This document shows positions 24,967-33,110 of a stretch of 64,000 nucleotides of DNA, in pieces. A model generated the notes under the pieces. That model had not been told where the DNA came from. It ran no database searches and saw only the letters and a list, made by a program, of their open reading frames with translations. A program made the translations under genes and the position numbers. The first letter of the stretch is position 1. Each line of letters begins with the position of its first letter. Source of the stretch: G963667675 sp963667675 (GTDB lineage Bacteria; Chloroflexota; Dehalococcoidia; Lucifugimonadales; UBA3495); contig OY763929.1 of the NCBI GenBank assembly GCA_963667675.1, positions 1,550,001-1,614,000 on the forward strand. Reading direction: 5' to 3'.

Positions 24967-26031
24967 TTATAGGTTGAGTTGAGGGACAAGGTAGCCGGAT
25001 TGCTTGCTGTATATCTGAATACGGCCTCGCTGAGTGTCCACTACCAGTAAGCGGCTGTTGGCCTCGTCGAACTCCACCGCCGTGGGCTGGGCGAAGGTCC
25101 ATTCCGGCTCGGTGCTGCGGACCTCACGGCGGCGCTTCGCAAAGTCCGCATTGGCGTCGACAGTCATCTGGGCCCAAGTGGATAGTTGTTGGGCGTCGCC
25201 CGCCAGGCTGGTTATGAACTTCCCCTGGGGGTCGAAGATTTGAATGCGGCCCCGGTTCCAGGCGTTATTGCTCCAGTCGCAGATGTACACGTCGCCGTCG
25301 GGGTCCACAGCGACGTCGGTGGGCCAGGTCAAATCGCCCTTCTTGGCGCCTGGCCGACCGAACTGGGCTACGAAGTTGCCATCTGACGTGAACTTCTGCA
25401 CCCGGTGGTTTTTGTGGTCGGCAACGTACACGTAGCCTTGGCTGTCTACGGTTATGCCCCAAGGGGAGTCCAACGCGCCTTCTCCATTGCCTAGGCGGCC
25501 CCAACTGCCCAGGAACCTGCCGTCGGTTGTGAACTTTCGGACCTTGTGGCTGCGCCCATCAGTGACATACAGAGTGTCGTCGGCGTCGATGCAGATGCCG
25601 GAGGCCCCGTTGGGCTCACTATCATCGTCCTGGACTGTGTCCCAGTGACGCAGGAAGCTCCCTTCCTTGTCGAAGACGCAAACCCGGTTCATCCATTCGT
25701 CGGTAACGTAGATGCTTCCCTGTTTGTCTGTGGTGATTCCCGCCGGCCAGATAAGCTGTCCATCCCCGCTGCCGTACCTGCTGAACTCGCCCAGGAACTC
25801 TTCTTCCCCAGCCTGGCCGCCTAGGGCGATTATGCCGACCCGCACCCCTAAAGTGGTCTGGTCCCAGCCCACATTGCTGATCCTCTCCTCGCCGCGGTTA
25901 ATCACGTAGGCGATGCCGTCTTTGCCCAGGGTCAGACCCACGGGATTTCTGAACCCCATGCCGGACTCCGATGTTCGGCCCACGTTGTGGCTGTAGTCAT
26001 AGGTCCGTCCGGCTACCGTTTCTGTGAGCAT
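24967..26031 (-). CDS. NHL-repeat (six-bladed beta-propeller) protein
   Basis: 354-residue beta-propeller built from NHL repeats: PVGLTLGKDGIAYVINRG, WPAGITTDKQGSIYVTDEWMN, GASGICIDADDTLYVTDGR, SPWGITVDSQGYVYVADHKN, WPTDVAVDPDGDVYICDWSN, each with the (P-x-G)-(D-x-x-G-x-x-Y-V-x-D) pattern, and a closing strand NSRLLVVDTQRGRIQIYSK. No signal peptide is visible, so cytoplasmic location is likely, unlike secreted NHL lyases. ATG 26031 has a strong ACGGAGGA ribosome site. Upstream lies a 45-base relic of a second copy's 3' end, ending in the same VPQLNL. Function not deducible. Confidence 0.88.
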   Translation of the reverse strand: MLTETVAGRTYDYSHNVGRTSESGMGFRNPVGLTLGKDGIAYVINRGEERISNVGWDQTTLGVRVGIIALGGQAGEEEFLGEFSRYGSGDGQLIWPAGITTDKQGSIYVTDEWMNRVCVFDKEGSFLRHWDTVQDDDSEPNGASGICIDADDTLYVTDGRSHKVRKFTTDGRFLGSWGRLGNGEGALDSPWGITVDSQGYVYVADHKNHRVQKFTSDGNFVAQFGRPGAKKGDLTWPTDVAVDPDGDVYICDWSNNAWNRGRIQIFDPQGKFITSLAGDAQQLSTWAQMTVDANADFAKRRREVRSTEPEWTFAQPTAVEFDEANSRLLVVDTQRGRIQIYSKQSGYLVPQLNL

Positions 26032-26086
26032 TTCGATCCTCCGTTAGTTAACCACCAGCCAACAAAGCTAGCCCTTCATCCTCATA

Positions 26087-26131
26087 GATTGAGCTGAGGG
26101 ACTATGTGGCGGGATTGCTTGAAAACGAACC
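26087..26131 (-). pseudogene. Relic 3' end of a second NHL gene
   Basis: On the minus strand this reads FVFKQSRHIVPQLNL and TGA, against IYSKQSGYLVPQLNL at the end of the intact NHL gene (24967-25010). Nucleotide similarity continues through the stop. The rest of the gene is missing. Upstream on the same strand there is a promoter at 26243-26271 and a short reading from ATG 26221, so head and tail of a gutted gene may both survive. Confidence 0.65.
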
Positions 26132-26173
26132 ATGAACTTATCGGTCATGGCGAACATATCATAGCATGCCGGA

Positions 26174-26587
26174 ATGGGTATAGGCCGGTATTTCCCAGAT
26201 CAAACTGATTTTCCCGGACATGTTCCCTCTTGGATGGCTCGGACTATAGTACGTCACCATGAGAGCGTCAACTGTGTCCGAGATACCCATCAACGAAGGG
26301 TTCCTGGTCTGCTCCATCAACTGCAGAAGGTGCAGACACGTCCCTCTCTTACCGAAGTTGAGGAGGTAGAAGCCCTGGCCATCTCCTGCTTTATCGACCT
26401 GGGGCCATTGCCAACTTCAGCGCTGGAGGAGATAGTCTGGCACGGCGCGGTGACAGACCATCTCCCCGTCTATCACATGGTAGGCCGCCCAGCCGGCGAG
26501 GTTATCGTGGTGGGCCGGAGCGTACCGAATTGCGAACTTTTCGGTGGGAGGTTCGCATTTAGACTGGTGGGCCGACGTGTACGGTAG
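26174..26587 (+). CDS. Possible hypothetical protein (doubtful)
   Basis: 137-codon reading with coding-like third positions in its latter half (LTEVEEVEALAISCFIDLG, LPVYHMVGRPAGEVIVVGRS). There is no ribosome site at the ATG, and its first part overlaps on the opposite strand a good promoter and the NHL relic, which argues against it. A shorter version beginning inside cannot be excluded. No family recognised. The 26588-26769 remainder of this gap shows nothing I can name. Confidence 0.2.
   Translation: MGIGRYFPDQTDFPGHVPSWMARTIVRHHESVNCVRDTHQRRVPGLLHQLQKVQTRPSLTEVEEVEALAISCFIDLGPLPTSALEEIVWHGAVTDHLPVYHMVGRPAGEVIVVGRSVPNCELFGGRFAFRLVGRRVR
26243..26271 (-). promoter_or_regulatory. Orphan promoter, near-copy of the one at 18073
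   Basis: Minus strand: TTGACG, 17-base spacer, TATAGT. From about 10 bases before the -10 through the AGAGGGA ribosome site it matches the promoter at 18073-18101 closely (shared GTGACGTACTATAGT, CGAG, CATCCAA, AGGGA). It is followed by ATG at 26221 opening a 20-codon reading (MSGKISLIWEIPAYTHSGML, stop) and then the NHL relic. Confidence 0.65.
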
Positions 26588-26769
26588 CTAGCACCATCTT
26601 CGAGATGCGTTTGGGAGGCCTCGGACGACCGCAATAACCGGTTCGGGCCGGGGCATATCGTAATGCAAGCCCACTAGATTGGGAACGGTTTGTAGTTTAC
26701 ACCCTCGCCATCCAGCTCGCATATTCCCCCGTAAGGAGGCCAGCGGACGACTCTAAGAGTATTTTGGGG

Positions 26770-28143
26770 CTACCGGTTCAAACCGCTAGCCGGCAACTCG
26801 AAGATGAAGGAGCTGCCCTTCCCTGGCTCGCTCTCGGCCCAGATGCGGCCCCCTTGGGCCTCGATGAGCTGTTTGGCGATGGTCAGCCCAAGCCCCGCAC
26901 CTCCCGTGGCCCGCGAGCGGGAGGGATCAAGCCTGTAGAAGCGGTCGAAAACTGCCTCAACCGCCTCTTCGTCCATCCCCGGTCCCGTATCGGACACCGA
27001 GACCCGGACGGAACCCGCCTCGACATTGGAGAGATCAAGGGTCACCGCGCCGCCCACTGGGGTGTGTGTCAGTGCATTCTCGACCAAGTTGTGCAGCACC
27101 TGCTGGACCCGGCCCCGATCCACCAGGACCATCGCGACCTCGGAAGTGCCTACGAGCTGAATCGTGATGCCCTTGGCGGAAGCCCGCGGCTCGAAGGCCT
27201 CCGCAACGGCCGTCAGCATCTCATTCATATTCTCCGCCTGGACATGGAGATCCAGCGAACCTGATTCTGCCAGGGTCAACAGACGCAGGTCTTCTACTAT
27301 GCGTTTGAGCTGAACAACCTGCTGTTGGACTACGTCTAGGGTTTCGTCGTTCCGCTCTGCCAGCCCGTCTCGCATAGCCTCGATGTAGCCGCCTACGTTG
27401 TACAGGGGCGTTCTCAGTTCATGGGCTACATCTGCAAGGAGAGCCCGGCGCTGCCGCTCGGCCGTTTGCAGGTCCTCCGCCATTCGGTTGAAGGTGTGCC
27501 CCAAACTGCCGATCTCGTCCTCGGAAGTCGACGTCACTCTTTGAGACAGGTCACCCTGGCCAAGGCGCTTCGCCGCCGCTGAGAGTGACCGCACGGGGGA
27601 CAACGCCCGCCGAGACACGATCCACACCACGAAGATTCCCACACCTCCCGCAACCAGTCCCGCCCAAAGCAAGGCCCCGCTCACGTGGTCTGCCAGGTCC
27701 GAGTCTAGAGGCTCCAACTGTTCTGGAGCACGAGCAGGGCGGAGCGACAACAGGGCCACGCTCCCGATAGACTCTCCTTCCCGGAAGACCGGCATCGCAC
27801 CGAGCTCTCGGGAAGACTCCCCTACGTGCAGCCCCCGGCCTCTGAGGGAGTCTGCAATGAGTCTTCCATCTCCGTCCCACACGAGCACACGAGCACTAAG
27901 CAGCCTGCCCCACCTCTCGACGTTTGGCTGAATGGCATCCCACCCGTATCCCTGGGCAAGACGCTCGGCAAGCGCGTCCTGCAGTCCCTTCAGGCGGACT
28001 TCCATCCTCTGGTCTTCGCTCTGCTCCGCCTCACGCCCCGACTCCCAACTCACGTACCCCGCAACCGACAGCAGTGCGGCAGTCAGGACTACAGCGAAAC
28101 CTGCAACGAGGCGAACCTGTAGGCTGGACAGGAGTCTACGCAT
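26770..28143 (-). CDS. Sensor histidine kinase (HAMP, HisKA, HATPase_c)
   Basis: Membrane sensor kinase, 457 residues from ATG 28143. Layout: TM1 LVAGFAVVLTAALLSVAGYV, periplasmic region with RLAQGYGWDAIQPNVERWG (about 130 residues), TM2 ALLWAGLVAGGVGIFVVWIV, HAMP (RALSPVRSLSAAAKRLGQGD...ISSLGHTFNRMAEDL region), HisKA with phospho-His in LADVAHELRTPLYN, and HATPase_c with N-box NLVENALTHTP, G1 DTGPGM and G2 GGAGLGLTIAKQLIEAQGG. Overlaps the upstream response regulator by 8 bases, so a cognate pair. The periplasmic 'GYGWDAIQPNVERW' segment resembles BaeS/Cpx-type sensors. A secreted helical protein gene lies just upstream of the pair. Confidence 0.93.
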   Translation of the reverse strand: MRRLLSSLQVRLVAGFAVVLTAALLSVAGYVSWESGREAEQSEDQRMEVRLKGLQDALAERLAQGYGWDAIQPNVERWGRLLSARVLVWDGDGRLIADSLRGRGLHVGESSRELGAMPVFREGESIGSVALLSLRPARAPEQLEPLDSDLADHVSGALLWAGLVAGGVGIFVVWIVSRRALSPVRSLSAAAKRLGQGDLSQRVTSTSEDEIGSLGHTFNRMAEDLQTAERQRRALLADVAHELRTPLYNVGGYIEAMRDGLAERNDETLDVVQQQVVQLKRIVEDLRLLTLAESGSLDLHVQAENMNEMLTAVAEAFEPRASAKGITIQLVGTSEVAMVLVDRGRVQQVLHNLVENALTHTPVGGAVTLDLSNVEAGSVRVSVSDTGPGMDEEAVEAVFDRFYRLDPSRSRATGGAGLGLTIAKQLIEAQGGRIWAESEPGKGSSFIFELPASGLNR

Positions 28144-28825
28144 CTGCGAACCGGTATCCCTCGCCGTAGACCGTGCGAATGTATCCCTCCCCCCGTGGCC
28201 CTTCTCCGAGCTTCCGGCGAAGGTTGTAGATGTGTGAATCCACTGCGCGGTCGAACGAGTCGAATTCGTAGCCATACACCGCGTCGATGATCTGGTCCCG
28301 GGAAAAAGTGCGGCCCGGCTCCCGGAGAAACATCACCAGCATCCTGAACTCCGTTCGGGTAAGGTTCAGGGCGCTTCCTTCCACCCACGCCTCCCTCTTT
28401 CTCGTGTCCGCGCTTACGCCGCGTGCCGACACCTCGCTGGGTCCGCGCTCCAAGGCGTCTCGGGCCGTTCGTCGAAGTACTGCGCGGACGCGTGCCGCCA
28501 GTTCCCGTGGGCTGAAGGGTTTCGTGACATAGTCGTCGGCCCCCGACTCCAATCCCGTCAGCCGATCTTCTTCCTCCACCCGCGCGGTAAGCATGATTAT
28601 CGGCACATGAGACTCCGCCCTCACCCGTCGGCAAATGCTCATCCCGTCAAGTCCTGGGAGCATGAGGTCGAGGACTATGAGGTCAGGCTCTTCTTCCAGG
28701 GCCCTTCGCAGACCCTGGACGCCATCCGTCGCGATGATGACATCATGGCCGTCATTGCTCAGATACATGCGTGCGAGTTCCGCAGCTGTCCGGTCGTCTT
28801 CGATCACCAGTATTCTGCTTGGCAT
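28136..28825 (-). CDS. OmpR/PhoB-family response regulator
   Basis: 229-residue two-component regulator: receiver domain with acidic pair VIEDD, phospho-Asp in LIVLDLMLPGLDG, Thr in MLTAR, and Lys in YVTKPFSPREL; then a winged-helix DNA-binding domain (LNLTRTEFRMLVMFLREPGRTFSRDQIIDAVYG, VDSHIYNLRRKLG, IRTVYGEGYRF). Start ATG 28825 chosen because MPSRILVIEDDRTAAEL is the normal N-terminus; the 28891 alternative adds a leader. Co-expressed with the histidine kinase (8-base overlap). Probable targets include itself and the 29037-29597 gene, by position only. Confidence 0.95.
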   Translation of the reverse strand: MPSRILVIEDDRTAAELARMYLSNDGHDVIIATDGVQGLRRALEEEPDLIVLDLMLPGLDGMSICRRVRAESHVPIIMLTARVEEEDRLTGLESGADDYVTKPFSPRELAARVRAVLRRTARDALERGPSEVSARGVSADTRKREAWVEGSALNLTRTEFRMLVMFLREPGRTFSRDQIIDAVYGYEFDSFDRAVDSHIYNLRRKLGEGPRGEGYIRTVYGEGYRFADA

Positions 28826-29036
28826 AGCAATGTGGGCTTCTGTGGAGGATCGGAATGGCCTGATGGTCTTCGAGCAAGCCATCGGTCGCATGCCCGATTG
28901 CCTGTCCTCCTCTCTCTTTGTGGTTCCGCGCGGGACCGGGAAGGGGCAAGAGTGTCAATCTGCCCTCGTCCCGGTCCCTGATAAATGGGATGCTGCGTGC
29001 GGCGCCATTAGACGCCTCCGCTTAGGCCCTTCTCAA

Positions 29037-29597
29037 CTAGGGCCGGACCGGTCTCCTGCCCTCGCCGTTCTCGATGCGCTCGGCAATGGCGTCGGCCTGC
29101 TCTTGGGTCAGCCTTCCGCTTTCCACTGCCTCGTTCAGTTGCTCCAGACGGATGTCCTTACGCGCCTGGGCAATTGCGTCCACGAGGGCCTGCTCTTCGG
29201 CACCAAGCGTCTCAGCTACTGAGTCGATGATGGCGGTCCGGTCCGTGTGAACCCTGGGCGTGGCGATGCCGAGGTCCGTTACCCAGTCCGGGCGTTCGCT
29301 GTACCAGGCGGTGAACTCCTCAGCCTGCTCCTGGGTTATCCGGACACCCTCGACCATTCGGTCGAGCCAGGTCTGGACGGCCGCCTCCGCCTGCTCCTCC
29401 TTTGCCTGGCTGAATGCGTCAGCCAAGGCCTGCTCGTCGACCTGGAGGATCTCGGCCACTCGCGAGTTGATTCCCTCTCGGTCACCCCGCTCAGCTGAGG
29501 CTGCGCCTCCCACGGCGGCGAACATCGCGACCGTTGCCGCGACCGCCATGACCAGCCATAGCCTCTTCAACTTGATTGCACCTGCCAACGTCTTCAT
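29037..29597 (-). CDS. Secreted helical-repeat protein (DUF2680/LTXXQ-like)
   Basis: 186-residue exported protein. Signal peptide LKRLWLVMAVAATVAMFAAVGGAASA with a plausible AxA cleavage near residue 35. The mature part is all-helical with two near-repeats: RVAEILQVDEQALADAFSQA...LDRMVEGVRITQEQAEEF and SVAETLGAEEQALVDAIAQA...LNEAVESGRLTQEQADAI, ending in ENGEGRRPVRP. The (L/V)-x-(V/A)-(D/E)-E-x-A-L-x-D-A and LTQEQAD motifs are those of DUF2680-type and Spy/CpxP-like periplasmic proteins, which are often controlled by, or feed into, envelope-stress kinases. Located just upstream of the regulator-kinase pair on the same strand, with its own AGAAAGGAG ribosome site. Confidence 0.8.
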   Translation of the reverse strand: MKTLAGAIKLKRLWLVMAVAATVAMFAAVGGAASAERGDREGINSRVAEILQVDEQALADAFSQAKEEQAEAAVQTWLDRMVEGVRITQEQAEEFTAWYSERPDWVTDLGIATPRVHTDRTAIIDSVAETLGAEEQALVDAIAQARKDIRLEQLNEAVESGRLTQEQADAIAERIENGEGRRPVRP

Positions 29598-29825
29598 TGC
29601 TTCTCCTTTCTCTCTACGCTACAGTCTTTTTTGTCCCTCGCGTTCCGCCCCGTACGGTGGTGGACCAGCGGCCCGCTTGAGAAAAACTATACGCACGGAA
29701 TGTCGAGGCAATTTCGACGTTCCCACCGAGTTATCCAGGGCCTCACGACATCGGCGAAGGCGGCATCGGCCCGGGTGACCCTTAGCCGACCATCCCCGTT
29801 TCCGCCCTCGGCCCTGCCGGTCTCA

Positions 29826-30140
29826 GCGAGGCCCTACTGCGCAATTGCCACCGGCGACACCATTACCTGCTGGGGGGACAACGAGAACGGCCAGGCCGAC
29901 GGACCTGCTGGTACCTATCAGAGCGTGAGCATGGGCGAGTTTCACACCTGCGCGGTAGCAACCGACAACTCCGTTGTGTGCTGGGGCAACGAGCGGGGCC
30001 GCAGAACCAGTCCTCCTGACGGGGAATACCGGAGCATTGTGGTCCGTACCGATCACACGCTGGCTATTACCACAGGCGGCACTCTGGTCGCCTGGCCCGG
30101 TTTGCCCGAAGGTGTGAGCTGGGTAAGCGGGGGCCAGTAG
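29826..30140 (+). pseudogene. RCC1-repeat fragment
   Basis: Translated +1 frame shows RCC1 (beta-propeller) repeat motifs: CAIATGDTITCWGDNENGQAD, GEFHTCAVATDNSVVCWGNE, and DHTLAITTGGTLVAWPG. A functional RCC1 propeller needs about seven such blades; only two to three remain, and the reading frame upstream (29631-29825) is low-quality and lacks signal peptide or ribosome site. I call it a truncated relic of a cell-surface RCC1-repeat protein. It could still be a short expressed protein, but nothing upstream supports that. Basis: motif recognition. Confidence 0.6.
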
Positions 30141-30286
30141 ATACTGCGGAGCGTTGCCCCGTCGTGCCTGCCATCCCACAGGTTGGATGCCTCCGCGACT
30201 CAGCATCAGCGAGTCCGACAACCCGGACATCACAACGTGACGGCCATTCGTACGCCCGTCACAAGTGGCGAGAGGAAAGAACGTGC

Positions 30287-30371
30287 TGGTGGGGAAGGGG
30301 AGACTCGAACTCCCACGCCTTGCGGCACATGATCCTAAGTCATGCTCGTCTACCAGTTTCGACACTTCCCC
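30287..30371 (-). tRNA. tRNA-Leu (UAG)
   Basis: Minus-strand tRNA of 82 nt plus encoded CCA. Acceptor GGGGAAG pairs with CTTCCCC; anticodon stem CATGA/TCATG with loop CTTAGGA gives anticodon TAG; a long variable arm (TGCCGCAAGGCG) marks class II tRNA-Leu; TTCGAGTC T-loop. CCA is encoded (30287-30289). A TATAAT -10 box lies 8-13 bases upstream at 30379-30384. Confidence 0.95.
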
Positions 30372-30378
30372 CCTCCCA

Positions 30379-30384
30379 ATTATA
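30379..30384 (-). promoter_or_regulatory. -10 box of tRNA-Leu promoter
   Basis: TATAAT on the minus strand just upstream of the tRNA; a weak TTTTGC sits 17 bases further upstream. Confidence 0.5.
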
Positions 30385-30424
30385 TCCAACCAACCGCCCC
30401 CGCAAAATATCCCACCCCCCAACC

Positions 30425-30457
30425 TGTCATTCCGAGGAGTCTGCGACGAGGAATCTA
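30425..30457. repeat. REP-like repeat (TGTCATTCCGAG type)
   Basis: Unit TGTCATTCCGAGGAGTCTGC followed by GACGAGGAATCT, of the common TGTCATTYCGAGC...GAGGAATCT type; a second copy is at 44235-44262. Confidence 0.65.
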
Positions 30458-30500
30458 AACTCCCTGCCCCCCACTTAATTCGGCTGGCCCCAACCAGCCC

Positions 30501-30538
30501 GTCCGTTCCCCCTGAGGGAAATCGAAGGGGGAACGGAC
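30501..30538. repeat. 12-bp perfect inverted repeat
   Basis: GTCCGTTCCCCC and GGGGGAACGGAC, separated by 14 bases containing TGAGGGAAATCGAA; a related sequence (CTGAGGGAAATCGAAGGG) occurs at 39486. Strong hairpin in either strand; no T-run follows, so more likely a REP-type element than a terminator. Confidence 0.75.
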
Positions 30539-30645
30539 AGCCGGGGCCACTCCGCATCTCCAAGCGCGGCAGCCCAGACCCAGTTATAATCCATGGCACG
30601 GGCTGCTCTAAGTAGCTACTCTCCAATGAACGGAGGCATACTCAG

Positions 30646-31596
30646 ATGACTGACAAGTTAATCGGCGTAGCCGTCGACGGCGACACGACAGATCAAGCTC
30701 TAGCCAGGATTCTACGCTCCGAAGCGGCGGGGATTCCAGCCGTATGGATGACCACCGGCGGAGCAAGTTTGGACAGCATTACCGTGATGGCCGCCGCCGC
30801 CGGGCGCACCAAGACCATCAAGTTCGGCACGTCCATCGTGCCCATATTCCCTCGACATCCCCTGGTGATGGCCCAACAAGCCCAAGTGGTCGCTCAATTG
30901 GCCCCCGGCCGCTTCCGGTTGGGCATCGGGCCCAGCCACCGCCCCAGCATGAGGTCCATGGGCATCGCCATGCAAGACCCGCTGGGTCACCTGAGGGAAT
31001 ACCTGCGGATACTGAAGTCGCTGCTTCAAACGGGGATGGTCGACTTCGACGGCGAGTTCTACCAGGCCCACGAGACAATCCCGGAACCACTGGACGTTCC
31101 GGTCATGGCCTCGGCATTGCAGCAACGGTCGTTTGAACTGTGCGGGGCCGAGTCCGACGGGGCCATCAGTTGGATATGCCCCGGCGCCTACCTACGGGAC
31201 GTGGCCCTGCCGGCTATGGAACGCGGAGCCAAACAGTCGGGCCGCCAGGCGCCTCCCCTAATCGCCCACGCGCCGGTCTGCGTCCACGAGGACTTTGCCC
31301 AGGTGCGTGAGGCGGTGCAGCGGGGAATGGGACACCCCAGGATGCCCTTCTACCAGCGTATGCTGTCGGATGCGGGCTTCCCAGAAGCCGCCAACGGTCA
31401 GTGGAGCGACGCCATGGTCGATTCCATCGTCCTGTGGGGAGACGAGGACAGGGTGGCCCGGCGAATCGAAGAACTATTCGAATGGGGAGCGGGCGAGGTG
31501 CTTATCTCGCCCGTCGGCGCAGGTAAAGATGAAGCGGAGTCAATACACCGCACCACCCGCCTCATAGCCAAGTTATCTGGAGGGCCAGCCCATTAG
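30646..31596 (+). CDS. LLM-class flavin-dependent oxidoreductase (F420-type)
   Basis: 316-residue luciferase-like enzyme: RSEAAGIPAVWMTTGGASLD, TKTIKFGTSIVPIFPRHPLVMAQQA, LAPGRFRLGIGPSHRPSM, HLREYLRILKSLLQTGMVDFDGEFYQ, LDVPVMASALQQRSFELCG. The GIGPSHRP motif and the short size fit the F420-dependent methylene-H4MPT-reductase-like subgroup. ATG 30646 has a CGGAGG ribosome site. A TATAAT hexamer at 30585-30590 is a candidate -10. Stand-alone, between a hairpin element and a small zinc-ribbon gene on the opposite strand. Confidence 0.9.
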   Translation: MTDKLIGVAVDGDTTDQALARILRSEAAGIPAVWMTTGGASLDSITVMAAAAGRTKTIKFGTSIVPIFPRHPLVMAQQAQVVAQLAPGRFRLGIGPSHRPSMRSMGIAMQDPLGHLREYLRILKSLLQTGMVDFDGEFYQAHETIPEPLDVPVMASALQQRSFELCGAESDGAISWICPGAYLRDVALPAMERGAKQSGRQAPPLIAHAPVCVHEDFAQVREAVQRGMGHPRMPFYQRMLSDAGFPEAANGQWSDAMVDSIVLWGDEDRVARRIEELFEWGAGEVLISPVGAGKDEAESIHRTTRLIAKLSGGPAH

Positions 31597-31600
31597 CTGA

Positions 31601-31825
31601 TCAGGCTCCCGGCGGAAGGGCTCCCGCCCAGCCGGTCCCCCGGCAGAAGTTGCAGCGAAACGCCGACTTCCTACCCTTGCCCATGCAGTGGGCGCAGGCC
31701 CGTGGGGGTTGCGGGACCATTACCGAACCCTTACCGCCGCAGGCCCTGCATCCTTCAGAATTGACCTGGCCGGTTCCTTCACAATAAGCACAAACGGCTG
31801 GGGCAATTTGACTTGCTTGCGTCAT
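31601..31825 (-). CDS. Small DnaJ-type zinc-ribbon protein
   Basis: 74-residue protein with three CxxCxGxG-like units: CAYCEGTGQV, CRACGGKGS, CAHCMGKGRK, and CNFCRGTGW, as in the DnaJ Cys-rich domain. Two zinc sites can be formed by the four CxxC pairs. No J-domain or other domain is attached, and no dnaK/dnaJ lies nearby, so a stand-alone zinc ribbon; such proteins are found with uncharacterised roles. ATG 31825 follows CAGGAGCGGGAGAA. It converges head-to-head with the LLM gene, 4 bases apart. Confidence 0.8.
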   Translation of the reverse strand: MTQASQIAPAVCAYCEGTGQVNSEGCRACGGKGSVMVPQPPRACAHCMGKGRKSAFRCNFCRGTGWAGALPPGA

Positions 31826-32217
31826 TTCTCCCGCTCCTGTGGCAGATTAGTAGCGTATTATAACACCAATTCAAAGTCGTGGGCCACAACGCTCAGCAGA
31901 AAACAAAAGTTACTGACATTTGGCCCTTGCGTCCCCAGGTGGTCGCCCGTTATCCTGATCACAGGGTTCCATTCACGGCTTGCCGGCTCTATGACGCCGC
32001 CTCTCCGGGAATGTCCCCAAATGTCTCAAAATGTCCCAGGTGGCCAAAAACCCGGTCTTCTGCCGGTCGTCTAATCGAAGGAGTCAGACCACATCCACGA
32101 GCGCCTGGTTGCGTAGGAGCAAAAAATCTTTCGCCCTCCCTTGGTTGGGCTTGCGGGGCGTCCCAATTGGTTGGGCAGGTTTAGGGGAAGTCGTGCGGGA
32201 CGGCCGGAGCAGGTGCC
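31826..32217. other. Intergenic stretch with ATGTC triplet array
   Basis: About 390 bases with no convincing gene. It holds a three-unit 10-bp array at 32011-32040 (listed separately) and a TTACTGACATTTGGCCC segment similar to one at 44633-44650. The rest is unremarkable. Confidence 0.5.
32011..32040. repeat. Three-unit 10-bp ATGTC array
   Basis: ATGTCCCCAA, ATGTCTCAAA, ATGTCCCAGG in phase, exactly one helical turn apart. The same three-unit array, inverted, lies at 39195-39224. Confidence 0.85.
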
Positions 32218-33072
32218 TCAGACCGTGACCACGTCTGGGATTTCTTCCTTGATGCCGATCAAAAAGTCCCGGACGATGCGGTTGAATGTCTCAGGCTTCT
32301 CGGACATGGGCAGGTGTCCGGCTCCGTCGATTACGTGCAGGCTGGAGTTGGGTATGACCTGCCGCAGGGCCTCACCGTGACCTGGCGGCACAATACCGTC
32401 CAACCGGCCCCAAATTAGCAGAGTGTCGGCCGTGATGCCTGCCGCCTCCCCTGCCAGCGCCGGGTCGTGGCACTGGCCGCCAGTTAAAGCAACCACCAGA
32501 TTCCGGCCTCGCCATTGCCGCTGGAACTCCGGGCCGGTGCGAATGTTCTCCCAGGTAGCCCCGAAGCCCGACACCTGGGGTCTGGCCACCATGCCCACCT
32601 TGGCAAACACCGCCGCCACAAACGCATCCTCGTCCATGGCGTCCAGGTCTGCTGACGGCGATTCCGGCGCGTCGACCCCCATCGCATCCACCAGCGCCAG
32701 CCGGGCCACTCGCGCCGGCTCCCTCACAGCCAGGTCCAATGCGACCCAGCCGCCAAATGAATGGCCCATGAGAATCACCTTGTCCAGCCCCTCCGCGTCC
32801 ATGAACGCTGCAACCAGGTCGGCGTAGTCCTTAACCGAAGTCATTCCCTCCGGCGGTTCCCCGTCCTGGAACCCGGGCAGGTGCAGCGCGTAGGTCAAGG
32901 TGGCCGTGCCCAGGGCCATGTGGAACGACTCCCATTTGCCGCCGCCGCCCAGGCCGTGCAGGTACACCAGGGGATCCATGCTCCCCTCCCGGCCTCCCTT
33001 CAGGTAGTAGACCTGCTGGCCGCCTACAGTCAGGCTGCCGCGAGAGAAAATCGAACCGTCCGCTGCTCCCAT
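32218..33072 (-). CDS. Alpha/beta-fold hydrolase
   Basis: 284-residue alpha/beta hydrolase: oxyanion-hole region PLVYLHGLGGGGKWE, nucleophile elbow GHSFGG, catalytic Asp in LIWGRLDGIVPPGH and catalytic His in GAGHLPMSEKPE. ATG 33072. Substrates of such enzymes range over esters, epoxides, C-C bonds and lactones. It sits last in a minus-strand run behind a 169-residue conserved hypothetical and an LLM monooxygenase, so an LLM-oxygenation followed by hydrolysis (for example Baeyer-Villiger type product) is a natural but untested reading. High confidence in fold, none in substrate. Confidence 0.9.
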   Translation of the reverse strand: MGAADGSIFSRGSLTVGGQQVYYLKGGREGSMDPLVYLHGLGGGGKWESFHMALGTATLTYALHLPGFQDGEPPEGMTSVKDYADLVAAFMDAEGLDKVILMGHSFGGWVALDLAVREPARVARLALVDAMGVDAPESPSADLDAMDEDAFVAAVFAKVGMVARPQVSGFGATWENIRTGPEFQRQWRGRNLVVALTGGQCHDPALAGEAAGITADTLLIWGRLDGIVPPGHGEALRQVIPNSSLHVIDGAGHLPMSEKPETFNRIVRDFLIGIKEEIPDVVTV

Positions 33073-33110
33073 TCTTCTTTCTCCAGGAGGCTACTGGGCG
33101 CGCTCCGGCC

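Noticed and set aside
26174..26587. Firm call for the 137-residue gene
   Set aside because: Overlaps promoter and relic on the other strand; listed only at low confidence.
30501..30538. Terminator upstream of the LLM gene
   Set aside because: Strong hairpin but no T-run on either strand, and part of a dispersed repeat.
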